Source: Lacrimispora amygdalina (lineage in GTDB: Bacteria > Bacillota > Clostridia > Lachnospirales > Lachnospiraceae). Taken from it: a stretch of DNA of 64,000 nt. Where the stretch lies: the NCBI RefSeq assembly GCF_900205965.1, contig NZ_OAOF01000010.1, positions 1 to 64,000 on the forward strand, given 5' to 3'. A program made the translations under genes and the position numbers. Under the pieces are notes generated by a model. It was not told the DNA's origin, made no database searches, and saw only the letters and a list, made by a program, of their open reading frames with translations. This document shows positions 49,431 to 57,491 of the stretch, one piece after another. Positions within the stretch are counted from its first letter, which is position 1, and the number at the start of each line of letters is the position of its first letter.

Positions 49431-49451
49431 TTATAAGCGTTTGACTTATAA
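49431..49451. promoter_or_regulatory. Inverted repeat upstream of the sucrose operon
   Basis: TTATAAG and CTTATAA are separated by CGTTTGA. It lies 113 bases upstream of the main operator and may be an auxiliary regulator site. The remaining bases of 49452-49560 are A/T-rich, with no gene seen. Confidence 0.4.
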
Positions 49452-49563
49452 AAAACACTATTTAAATTTAATAATATAATTATAATATTTATAAAAACCA
49501 GTTTTAAATTAGTAATGATGCACAAAAATTAAGAATAAAATTTTGCAGTAAAGACGAAAAACA

Positions 49564-49602
49564 TGTCAAGCGGTTGACATACGCTGCAGAGGGGAATATA
49601 CT
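49564..49602 (+). promoter_or_regulatory. Sucrose-operon promoter with overlapping LacI-type operator
   Basis: TTGACA (49574-49579), 17 bases, TATACT (49597-49602) form a strong promoter. The near-perfect palindrome TGTCAAGCGGTTGACA (49564-49579), with a central CG as in LacI-family operators, covers the -35 box. Confidence 0.85.
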
Positions 49603-49682
49603 CAGGGTACAGCATACACAAAGCTGCTTTCATGAGGCAATAAAATTTTGTGTAAAAATCAGAATATCAGGGAGGTATTGGA

Positions 49683-51044
49683 ATGAAACGAAATCAGGTT
49701 CTTTCATTGGGATTAGCAGCTGTTATGGTACTTTCTGCAGCTGGATGCAGCGGCAAAAGCAAGACACTTGAGGGGGACGCAGGCAGTACGGCGGTACAAA
49801 GTGCGCAGGGCAGTAAGGCAGAGGATTCCAAAAATGCAGGAACTGGGGAAGGAGGGGTTACCATCACAATCCTTAACACCAAGGCTGGTATGGAGAAATT
49901 TTTTGAACCGGCATTTGAGGATTACAAGGAAAAGACCGGAGTGACAGTGGAGATGTCCTCTATTTCTGAAGGAGATTCTCCCTATGAGGCAATTCAGAAA
50001 AGATATGCAGCCGGAGATGCCCCCACACTTGCCATTATGGACTGCAACGATATTGTTGCACTTGCAGAACAAAAAGCGCTCCCGTTAGACGGGGAAAAAT
50101 GGGTGGCCGACGGCGGAGACAAATACGGTGTGAAAGTAGGGGGAAAGCTGTACGGATTCCCATTCAGTCTGGAAGGAAGAGGGCTTTTATTTAACAGAAC
50201 TGCCATTGAAAAAACACTGGGAAGGGATTTTGATGAAAAATCCATAAAGAGTCTTGATGATTTTAAGGCAATCTGTGATGAACTGGTTGCTGCAGGTATG
50301 GAAAAACCGGTCTGCATATCCAAAGAAGACTGGTCACTGGGAGCTCACTACCTGGGGCTTATGTATGAGGAACAGGACGGAACAGCCAAAGGGGCAGAGA
50401 ATTTTATTGCTACGTTAAAAGACGGATCAGGAAAGCTGATTGACAATGCAAGATTTAACAGTCTGTTTAACACCTTTGATGTGCTGATGAAATATAACAT
50501 TAACGGCAAAGATCCTCTGGCAGCAGATTATGACACAGATAATGCCTATTTTGCAGAAGGAGACGTTGCATTCTGGTTCAACGGCAACTGGGTATGGGAA
50601 GTTGTATCCGGGTTTGCTGATTCCAGTTCCGAGTTTGGCATGCTTCCTGTAGTTCAGGACACGACGGATGATAAATTCAACACTCTGGTCAATGCAGTTG
50701 GTTCCAAACAGATCATGATTGATAAAAGCGCATCTCCGGAACAGATCCAGGCAGCCAAGGACTTTTTAAACTGGCTGGTATATGATAAGACAGCCCAGGA
50801 TATTGTGGCAAACCAGATTCTTGCAGTGCCGTGCTTTACCACCTACAATGCATCACCGGACAATAAGCTGGGGCAGGCGTTAAAGGCATATGCAGATGCA
50901 GGGCTGACATTTGACCAGTATAATGGCCTGCCTGGAGACCACTGGTCTGTATGCGGCGGTTATGTACAGAAATATCTGGGAGGAAAAACTGACAGGGCAG
51001 GTCTTGCTGCTGATCTGGAAGGTTATTGGAAATCTCAGAAATAA
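49683..51044 (+). CDS. Sugar ABC transporter substrate-binding lipoprotein (CUT1)
   Basis: A 453-residue family 1 binding protein. The signal peptide ends in SAAGC (Cys22), followed by a Ser/Gly/Ala-rich linker to about residue 60, and the mature two-lobed sugar-binding domain. GGAGG precedes the ATG. Downstream permeases, GH32 and sucrose phosphorylase suggest sucrose or short fructo-oligosaccharides as ligand. The ATPase (MsmX/MsmK type) is not encoded here and is probably shared from elsewhere. Confidence 0.93.
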   Translation: MKRNQVLSLGLAAVMVLSAAGCSGKSKTLEGDAGSTAVQSAQGSKAEDSKNAGTGEGGVTITILNTKAGMEKFFEPAFEDYKEKTGVTVEMSSISEGDSPYEAIQKRYAAGDAPTLAIMDCNDIVALAEQKALPLDGEKWVADGGDKYGVKVGGKLYGFPFSLEGRGLLFNRTAIEKTLGRDFDEKSIKSLDDFKAICDELVAAGMEKPVCISKEDWSLGAHYLGLMYEEQDGTAKGAENFIATLKDGSGKLIDNARFNSLFNTFDVLMKYNINGKDPLAADYDTDNAYFAEGDVAFWFNGNWVWEVVSGFADSSSEFGMLPVVQDTTDDKFNTLVNAVGSKQIMIDKSASPEQIQAAKDFLNWLVYDKTAQDIVANQILAVPCFTTYNASPDNKLGQALKAYADAGLTFDQYNGLPGDHWSVCGGYVQKYLGGKTDRAGLAADLEGYWKSQK

Positions 51045-51093
51045 GAAACAGGCTGAAAGAAAAAGGAAGGAACGCTTTTATGAAAAAAATGCG

Positions 51094-51960
51094 ATGTCCA
51101 ATCAAATCAAAACATATATCATGTTCGCTGGTCCGGCAATGTTTTTCTTTTTTGCAGTAGTCATCATTCCCTTTATCTATGGTGTGTATCTGACTTTTAC
51201 CAACTGGGATGGGATTTCTGAGAAAAAGGAATTGATCGGAATCACCAACTACATAGCAGTATTTCAGGACGGAGGGTTCTGGTCTGCACTGCTGCTGACC
51301 CTGTCTTATGTGACGGTCAGTACAATCCTGGTGCAGGTGATTGCATTTTTGCTGGCATATTTACTGACCAGCGGGCTGAAAGGGCAGAACTTTTTCCGGG
51401 CCGGATTTTTTACACCAAACTTAATCGGCGGAATTGTTTTGGGATTTATCTGGAAGTTTGTATTTTCCAAGGCATTTACAGCCTTTGGAGATATGATTTC
51501 GATCCCGCTGTTTGAAAGTTCCTGGTTATCTGACCCCATAAAAGCATTCTTTGCCTTAATCCTGGTCACTGTATGGCAGTATTCCGGATATATGATGCTG
51601 ATCTACGTTGCAGGATTTGTGGGAGTGCCTAAAGACCTAATGGAGGCTGCAAGCATTGACGGGTGTACCAATATACAGCGGACGAGGCACATTGTGATAC
51701 CGATGATGGTGCAGTCATTTTCCATCTGTACATTTTTGACATTGACCAGATGCTTTATGGTATATGATTTAAACGTTTCCTTAACAGGAGGGGAACCATA
51801 CGGAAGCACCATTATGGCAGCACTTTACGTATATCAGAAGGCGTTTAAATCCAAACAGTACGGGTTAGGTCAGGCAGAGGCACTGGTGCTCTTCGTGGTG
51901 GTTGCAGTGGTGGCTGTCACCCAGTATTATTTAAGCAGGAAGAAGGAGGTGGAAGCATGA
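51094..51960 (+). CDS. Sugar ABC transporter permease (MalF type), disturbed start
   Basis: A 288-residue permease from ATG 51094 (MSNQIKTYIM), with six predicted helices and the EAA loop PKDLMEAASIDGCTNIQRT. The ribosome site AAGGAAGG (51064-51071) is 20 bases from this ATG but ideally placed for an ATG at 51080, which is out of frame. Adding one A to the A7 run at 51083-51089 would make ATG 51080 read straight into the permease (MKKNAMSNQ). Either a base was lost (or misread) or the gene relies on slippage or the weak internal start. Confidence 0.85.
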   Translation: MSNQIKTYIMFAGPAMFFFFAVVIIPFIYGVYLTFTNWDGISEKKELIGITNYIAVFQDGGFWSALLLTLSYVTVSTILVQVIAFLLAYLLTSGLKGQNFFRAGFFTPNLIGGIVLGFIWKFVFSKAFTAFGDMISIPLFESSWLSDPIKAFFALILVTVWQYSGYMMLIYVAGFVGVPKDLMEAASIDGCTNIQRTRHIVIPMMVQSFSICTFLTLTRCFMVYDLNVSLTGGEPYGSTIMAALYVYQKAFKSKQYGLGQAEALVLFVVVAVVAVTQYYLSRKKEVEA

Positions 51961-52826
51961 TGACAAAAGGGAAAACTGTGGCAGGCGGAAGAAAAGCAGT
52001 TATTATGAACCTTATAAAACTGGTTTTATTAGCATCATTGCTGGTTTTATACATGATTCCATTTTTCTTAATTCTGGTGAATTCATTTAAAAGGAAGATT
52101 ACGATTATAAAGAACCCTCTTATGCTGGCAGATCCCAAAGGTTTCTCGTTTGAAAACTATAGTTCGGCGTTTTGGGAGATGAATTATCTGAGAGCTTTTG
52201 GCAACTCACTGCTGATCACGTTTGTAAGCGTGGTGTTTATAGTCCTGTTTGCTTCCATGGCAGCCTACTTCTTTGCAAGAACAAGGAGCTTTGCAGCCAA
52301 ATTCAGTTTTTCGCTGATTGTGGCTGCTATGGTTATTCCGTTTCAGACGATTATGATTCCATTAATATCTATTTATGGCAATATGTTAGGAATGCTGAAT
52401 ATGAGATCAACTCTGATCTTTATGAATACCGGATTTGGAATGGGGCTTGCAATTTTTATCTATTATGGATTTATACGCTCCGGAGTCCCTGTTTCCCTGG
52501 AGGAAGCGGCCATTATCGATGGATGCACACCATATCAGCTGTTTTTTAAGATCGTGTTTCCGCTTCTGAAGCCGACTACCGCAACTTTGGTTGTGCTTGA
52601 TGTCTTATGGCTCTGGAACGATTATCTTCTTCCCAGCCTGATCCTTGGAAAGAAGAGATTATATACGCTGCCCTTATCAACCTATACCTTTTATGGGACT
52701 TATTCCAGTGATCTGGGTAAAATCATGGCAGGTCTGGTGCTGACTATTCTGCCGGTAATTGTCATTTATTTAATATTGCAGAAACAGATTATCAGCGGTG
52801 TTGTGGCCGGAGCAGTAAAGGCGTAG
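51957..52826 (+). CDS. Sugar ABC transporter permease (MalG type)
   Basis: A 289-residue permease overlapping the previous gene by 4 bases (ATGA), with GGAGGTGG just ahead. It has six helices and the EAA loop VSLEEAAIIDGCTPYQLFFK, and ends in the usual VVAGAVKA. It forms the channel with the MalF-type partner. The remnant at 46345 is a homologue of this gene's 3' half. Confidence 0.95.
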   Translation: MMTKGKTVAGGRKAVIMNLIKLVLLASLLVLYMIPFFLILVNSFKRKITIIKNPLMLADPKGFSFENYSSAFWEMNYLRAFGNSLLITFVSVVFIVLFASMAAYFFARTRSFAAKFSFSLIVAAMVIPFQTIMIPLISIYGNMLGMLNMRSTLIFMNTGFGMGLAIFIYYGFIRSGVPVSLEEAAIIDGCTPYQLFFKIVFPLLKPTTATLVVLDVLWLWNDYLLPSLILGKKRLYTLPLSTYTFYGTYSSDLGKIMAGLVLTILPVIVIYLILQKQIISGVVAGAVKA

Positions 52827-52855
52827 GAGAAAAGATATAAAGAGAGGGCGGCAGG

Positions 52856-54520
52856 TTGAAAAAGACAATTCGTATTACAGGGAAATATTTGTGGATTCCC
52901 ATCACTCCGGGTGCGAAAGATTCCATTGTATCGTTTTATTATGAGAATGAAAAGATACAGGAAATATGCATTGAAACAGGGGAAGAAGAACCGTGTTTTT
53001 ACGCATGGTATGATGCCCGGGACTATCAGGGCGGTTCGATAATGTTAGAAGGTGATTACGAAGAAAGCTGGTTTGAACATGTTGTGGTGCGGGATGAAAA
53101 ACCCTGTAATCCGGGAAAAAGCAGACCTCTTATTCATTATGCTCCGGAGTTTGGGTGGCTGAATGATCCCAATGGGCTGATTTATCACAAGGGACTCTAT
53201 CATATTTACCATCAGCATAATCCCTATGGAGTGAGATGGGAGAACATGCATTGGGCTCATACCAGTACTCCTGATTTTCTCTCTTATACACAGACGGAAG
53301 ATGTTTTGTTTCCCGATGAGGAAGGACCGGTTTTTTCTGGAACAGCCATTTTAGATCAGAACAATTGCCTGGGGTTTGGGGCCGATACGATCGCTTATTT
53401 TTATACCTCTGCAGGCAGACGCAGCCACTGGTCTATGGATCACTGGTTTACCCAGAAGATGGCAGTGAGCACGGATCATGGTAAGTCTCTTAATAAGCTG
53501 GAGGGATTTGTTCTGCCTCATATTAAAGAGGAGAACAGAGATCCTAAGGTGTTTTATCACAAAGAAAGCGACTCCTATATCATGGTTCTTTATATTTCCG
53601 ATGATACCTTTTATTTCTTCCGTTCCACAGACTTGAATGAGTGGGAGAAAATACAGGAAATTACGATACCCGGGATGTGGGAATGTCCGGATTTTTTTCC
53701 TCTGGTCTGTGAGGAGGATGGAGTGAAAAAATGGATTTTATGGTCTGCAGACGGGTATTATTGTGTCGGTGAATTTGACGGGAAGTGTTTTCTGGCTCAG
53801 AAGAATAAAGAAGGAGATGGGATTGCCAGATATCAGCTTTATGACATAATCAGAGACAACACAGAAAAAGCTGACCGAAACGTTGTGAGGCCATATGCAG
53901 CACAAACCTTTCAGGAGACAGGAGACCGAATTATGCAGATCAGCTGGATTACCAGCGTAAAAAAAGACAGGAATTATGCCGGGATATTATCACTTCCCGG
54001 AGAACTTTCACTTACCGCATCTTCTTACGGATACCGGATCTGTATCAGCCCGGCTAAGGAACTGGTAAAACTCAGAAGAGAGTCGTTTGAGACAGTTATT
54101 AAAGACAGAGAGGATCAAAAATCCGGTCCGGGCTGTGCCAGTCTTTATTCCGGTGAGGGGCAGGCACTTGAGCTGGAGCTGACATTTAGAGACAGCAGAG
54201 AGTTAAGTGATACAGGAGACTCATATATAAAACTGTCTGTTTTTAAAACGTTGTTATTGATTGATCTTTGCAGCCGCAAACTGACAGTGGGACCACACAG
54301 GATTCTGCTGCCGGAAGAAAAAGAATATCATCTAAGACTTTATGCAGATTTGGATGTGTTCGAGTTGTTTGTATGCAAAGGTCTGACATACGCTGTTACA
54401 GATAATGAAAGCGGGAGTGTGTCGGGGTCAGTTGAGATTGAGTATTCCGGGATCAGGGGAAGCATTCAGCTGCATGTGTTAAAAAAAATCAGGATAAGCG
54501 AATCGATAGGAGTTGAATGA
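52856..54520 (+). CDS. GH32 beta-fructofuranosidase / sucrose(-6-phosphate) hydrolase
   Basis: A 554-residue GH32 enzyme. A 90-residue N-terminal extension precedes the five-bladed propeller, with the nucleophile Asp104 in WLNDPNG, transition-state stabiliser Asp229 in RDPK and acid/base Glu276 in ECPD. A C-terminal beta-sandwich follows. It has no signal peptide, so it acts on imported fructosides. The start is TTG at 52856, with GAGGGCGG ahead. As transport is by ABC and not PTS, unphosphorylated sucrose or fructo-oligosaccharides are the likely substrates. Confidence 0.94.
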   Translation: MKKTIRITGKYLWIPITPGAKDSIVSFYYENEKIQEICIETGEEEPCFYAWYDARDYQGGSIMLEGDYEESWFEHVVVRDEKPCNPGKSRPLIHYAPEFGWLNDPNGLIYHKGLYHIYHQHNPYGVRWENMHWAHTSTPDFLSYTQTEDVLFPDEEGPVFSGTAILDQNNCLGFGADTIAYFYTSAGRRSHWSMDHWFTQKMAVSTDHGKSLNKLEGFVLPHIKEENRDPKVFYHKESDSYIMVLYISDDTFYFFRSTDLNEWEKIQEITIPGMWECPDFFPLVCEEDGVKKWILWSADGYYCVGEFDGKCFLAQKNKEGDGIARYQLYDIIRDNTEKADRNVVRPYAAQTFQETGDRIMQISWITSVKKDRNYAGILSLPGELSLTASSYGYRICISPAKELVKLRRESFETVIKDREDQKSGPGCASLYSGEGQALELELTFRDSRELSDTGDSYIKLSVFKTLLLIDLCSRKLTVGPHRILLPEEKEYHLRLYADLDVFELFVCKGLTYAVTDNESGSVSGSVEIEYSGIRGSIQLHVLKKIRISESIGVE

Positions 54521-55939
54521 ATGAAACTGAACAATAAGATCATGTTAATTACGTATGCGGACAGTCTGGGTAAGAATTTAAAGGAACTGGATACAGTGCT
54601 GCACACATATCTGAAGAATGAAGTGGGCGGTGTTCACATTCTTCCTTTTTTTCCCTCTTCTGCAGACAGAGGCTTTGCTCCTCTTTGCTATGATCAGGCA
54701 GATGCGGAATTCGGAACATTTGAAGACATAAAAAAGATCAGCAGGGATTATTACCTGATGTTTGATTTTATGGTCAATCATATTTCCAGAAGTTCTGTTT
54801 ATTTTAAGGATTTTGAGGAAAAGAAGGAGTTTTCCGCTTACAGGGATATGTTTATCCGTTATAAAGACTTCTGGGATCAGGGAGAACCGACCGAAGAAGA
54901 GGTGGATTTAATCTATAAACGGAAGCCCCGTGCGCCCTATACTGAGGTTCAGTTTAAAAATGGGGAAGTGGAGAAGGTATGGTGCACCTTTTGCGAGGAA
55001 CAGATTGACTTAGATGTCAGGACTGAGACGACAAAGGAATTCATTCGGAAATCTTTAACCGGCATGTGTGAAAATGGGGCTTCCATCATTCGTCTGGATG
55101 CATTTGCCTATGCTGTGAAAAAGAAGAACACCAACTGTTTTTTTGTAGAACCGGATATCTGGGAGCTGCTCCATGATATACAGGATGTTGTGTCCCCAAA
55201 GGGCGTGGATATTTTACCTGAAATACATGAGCATTATACCATTCAGATGAAAATTGCACAACAGGGATTCTGGATCTATGATTTTGCCCTTCCGGTGATT
55301 GTTTTAAATGCGCTTTATACAGGAAACGGGGTATATTTGAAACGATGGCTTGAGATGTCTCCGAAAAAGCAGTTTACCACACTGGATACCCATGACGGAA
55401 TCGGAATTGTGGATGCAAGAGACTTAATGCCTGATGAGGAGATTGAGGAGACGAAAGAAAAGATGTTTACCAAGGGAGCTAATGTGAAAAAGATATACAA
55501 CACAGCTGCTTACAACAATCTGGATATTTATCAGGTAAATACCACCTATTATTCTGCTCTGGGTGACAGGGATGACGCGTATCTCCTGGCAAGAGCCATT
55601 CAGTTTTTTGCTCCTGGAATACCCCAGGTGTATTATGTGGGACTGCTTGCCGGATCTAACGATATTGAACTGATGGAGAAAACAAAAAACGGCAGAGATA
55701 TTAACCGCCACGGTTACAGTCTGGAAGAAATCACCAGAGAGACGAAACGGCCGGTTGTAAAACGGCTTTTTGAACTAATGCGTTTTAGAAACACTCACCC
55801 GGCGTTCGCATTAGACGGGAATATGGAGGTGAAGCTTAAAAAGGATCATCAGCTGACCATAATCCGTACCTGGGGCACCTATTATGCAGCGCTTACGGCT
55901 GATTTAAAAAGCTTTGAATTCGACATCAGCCATAATTAG
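54521..55939 (+). CDS. Sucrose phosphorylase (GH13 subfamily 18)
   Basis: A 472-residue GH13 enzyme with no C-terminal extra domain. It starts on the base after the GH32 stop. Motifs are DFMVNHIS, the nucleophile Asp193 in IRLDAFAYA, acid/base Glu234 in LPEIHEHY and TLDTHDGIG. It splits sucrose with phosphate into glucose 1-phosphate and fructose, saving one ATP relative to hydrolysis. It gives a second route beside GH32. Members acting on sucrose 6'-phosphate exist in the same subfamily and cannot be excluded. Confidence 0.92.
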   Translation: MKLNNKIMLITYADSLGKNLKELDTVLHTYLKNEVGGVHILPFFPSSADRGFAPLCYDQADAEFGTFEDIKKISRDYYLMFDFMVNHISRSSVYFKDFEEKKEFSAYRDMFIRYKDFWDQGEPTEEEVDLIYKRKPRAPYTEVQFKNGEVEKVWCTFCEEQIDLDVRTETTKEFIRKSLTGMCENGASIIRLDAFAYAVKKKNTNCFFVEPDIWELLHDIQDVVSPKGVDILPEIHEHYTIQMKIAQQGFWIYDFALPVIVLNALYTGNGVYLKRWLEMSPKKQFTTLDTHDGIGIVDARDLMPDEEIEETKEKMFTKGANVKKIYNTAAYNNLDIYQVNTTYYSALGDRDDAYLLARAIQFFAPGIPQVYYVGLLAGSNDIELMEKTKNGRDINRHGYSLEEITRETKRPVVKRLFELMRFRNTHPAFALDGNMEVKLKKDHQLTIIRTWGTYYAALTADLKSFEFDISHN

Positions 55940-55961
55940 AAGATACGAAAGGTTATCAGCA

Positions 55962-55990
55962 TTGACAAAATCCCTCCGCATCATTAAGAT
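55962..55990 (+). promoter_or_regulatory. Promoter of the HD-domain gene
   Basis: TTGACA (55962-55967), 17 bases, TAAGAT (55985-55990). Confidence 0.7.
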
Positions 55991-56023
55991 TAATACAGAA
56001 TAAATAAGGAGGGTTCCTGAGGG

Positions 56024-56512
56024 ATGAATACCATAAACAGCGTGATTGCAAAGATGATGGACTATTATAAAGGTGACCCAAAGAGGATTCAGCATTTTAT
56101 TAAAGTATACCAGTTTGGCAAACTGATAGGAGAAGAAGAGGGGCTTGATGATACGAAACAGCGGATTCTGGAAACAGCCTGTGTGGTTCATGATATCGGT
56201 ATTAAGGCAAGTGAGGAAAAATATCACAGCAGTGCAGGCAATTACCAGGAACTGGAGGGGCCTCCTATCGCAAGAAGTCTTCTCATGTCTTTTGATTATT
56301 CACCGGAAGAGATCGACCGGATCTGCTGGCTGGTAGGCCATCATCATACATATAAGAATATAGAAGGTGCGGATTACCAGATTCTCGTGGAAGCTGATTT
56401 TCTTGTCAATGCATGGGAGGATGGGATGTCTAAGGAGGCGGTTGAAAGTGTCAGGAATAAAATATTTGCGACGGCAGCAGGAATCCGGATGTTTGAAACC
56501 ATGTATATATAA
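56024..56512 (+). CDS. HD-domain phosphohydrolase
   Basis: A 162-residue metal-dependent hydrolase. The HD pair is His56-Asp57 in CVVHDIGIK, with further histidines in LVGHHHTY. HD proteins of this small type hydrolyse nucleotides or cyclic nucleotides; the substrate is unknown. It has its own promoter, an AGGAGGG ribosome site and a following terminator, so it is an independent gene next to the sucrose operon. Confidence 0.85.
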   Translation: MNTINSVIAKMMDYYKGDPKRIQHFIKVYQFGKLIGEEEGLDDTKQRILETACVVHDIGIKASEEKYHSSAGNYQELEGPPIARSLLMSFDYSPEEIDRICWLVGHHHTYKNIEGADYQILVEADFLVNAWEDGMSKEAVESVRNKIFATAAGIRMFETMYI

Positions 56513-56601
56513 CTTAATAATTGAAAATTCTTAAAAATTGCATATCATAAAATAAGTATTGAATATACACGTTTGTATCATTTTATGTAATAATAGTGAA
56601 T

Positions 56602-56634
56602 AGGGTTGCTGCATTATTTGCAGCATCCCTTTTT
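56602..56634 (+). terminator. Terminator after the HD-domain gene
   Basis: GGGTTGCTGC pairs with GCAGCATCCC (one G-U/T mismatch region) around ATTATTT, followed by TTTTT. Bases 56513-56601 are A/T-rich with no gene. Confidence 0.85.
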
Positions 56635-56762
56635 CATTGTGTGACAGTAAAAAAGAAACCCCCTGCTATACAGGGGGAGGGCTGATCTTTAGATATAAGT
56701 TACTCCTGTGCTAAAATAAATGTAGGTCTGCAAACCACAAATAAAAGCACAGGAGATCCATA

Positions 56763-57236
56763 ATGGACATTAATAGTTTAGCCCATACTAAATGGGAATG
56801 CAAGTACCATATAGTCTTTGCACCAAAATATAGAAGGCAAGTAATCTACAAAGATATAAAGGCAGATGTTGGTCAAATTTTAGGAAGTTTATGCCGGAGA
56901 AAAGGAATCGAGATAATGGAAGCGCAATGTATGCCAGATCATGTACATATGTTAATCCGAATTCCACCAAAATACTCAGTATCAGAAATAATGGGATACT
57001 TAAAAGGAAAGAGTTCGCTAATGATATTTGAAAAACATGCGAATTTAAAATATAAGTACGGAAATCGGCATTTCTGGTGCCGTGGATATTACGTCGATAC
57101 AGTAGGAAAGAATACAGCTGCGATTAAGGAATACATACAAAACCAGATAAAAGAAGATTTAGAATACGATCAGATGTCACTAGTAGAGTATATAGACCCG
57201 TTTACGGGTGAGCCGGTGAAGAAAAACAAGAAATAA
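56763..57236 (+). CDS. tnpA: IS200/IS605-family Y1 transposase TnpA
   Basis: A 157-residue single-strand transposase. The HUH metal-binding motif is His60-Val-His62 in MPDHVHMLI, and the catalytic tyrosine is Tyr124 in AIKEYIQNQ. The length is typical and the frame intact, so the element may still be active. An AGGAG site lies just ahead of the ATG. Confidence 0.95.
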   Translation: MDINSLAHTKWECKYHIVFAPKYRRQVIYKDIKADVGQILGSLCRRKGIEIMEAQCMPDHVHMLIRIPPKYSVSEIMGYLKGKSSLMIFEKHANLKYKYGNRHFWCRGYYVDTVGKNTAAIKEYIQNQIKEDLEYDQMSLVEYIDPFTGEPVKKNKK

Positions 57237-57244
57237 GACTCTTA

Positions 57245-57437
57245 AGAGTCAGTTGGAAATCAAAGCAAAACTGCAAGCCCCTTTTGGGGCTGCGCCGGAA
57301 AAAGGCAGCTCCGATTAAGCCCTTTTAAGGGCAGCTGAGAATGTGGTGCAGTAGGCAGACTTTCGGAGCGCCTTCCGGGCGCAAGCAGGAAACAAACCCC
57401 TTATAGGGGGTGAGCAAGCCACCGGCTAAGCCGGTGG
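57245..57437 (+). repeat. Hairpin-rich non-coding tail of the IS200 element
   Basis: Five small hairpins in a row: AGCCCC-TTTT-GGGGCT (57276-57291), GCCC-TTTTAA-GGGC (57319-57332), GCGCC-TTCC-GGGCGC (about 57368-57382), CCCC-TTATA-GGGG (about 57397-57409) and the right-end hairpin. No open frame is visible. It could be a structured RNA made with the transposase or a set of DNA hairpins used in transposition. Confidence 0.6.
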
Positions 57438-57491
57438 TATTGACTTCTATTCTCATAATTCATAAAAAAATTTCCCGTTAGGAGACCTGTT

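Larger units (their letters stand above)
56655..57445 (+). mobile_element. IS200-type insertion element, approximate ends
   Basis: A single Y1 transposase gene is bracketed by subterminal hairpins: CCCCCTG-CTATA-CAGGGGG (56659-56677) on the left and CCACCGGC-TAA-GCCGGTGG (57419-57437) on the right, as in IS200/IS605 elements, which have no terminal inverted repeats. No tnpB is present. Ends are estimated from the hairpins; the exact cleavage sites cannot be fixed by eye. Confidence 0.75.

Noticed and set aside
49431..49451. A catabolite-responsive (cre) element at TTATAAGCGTTTGACTT
   Set aside because: Several positions differ from the cre consensus; it is better described only as an inverted repeat.
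57245..57437. The hairpin series read as a CRISPR array or as REP repeats
   Set aside because: The arms differ from hairpin to hairpin and spacing is irregular, so there is no repeated unit; it belongs to the IS200 element.
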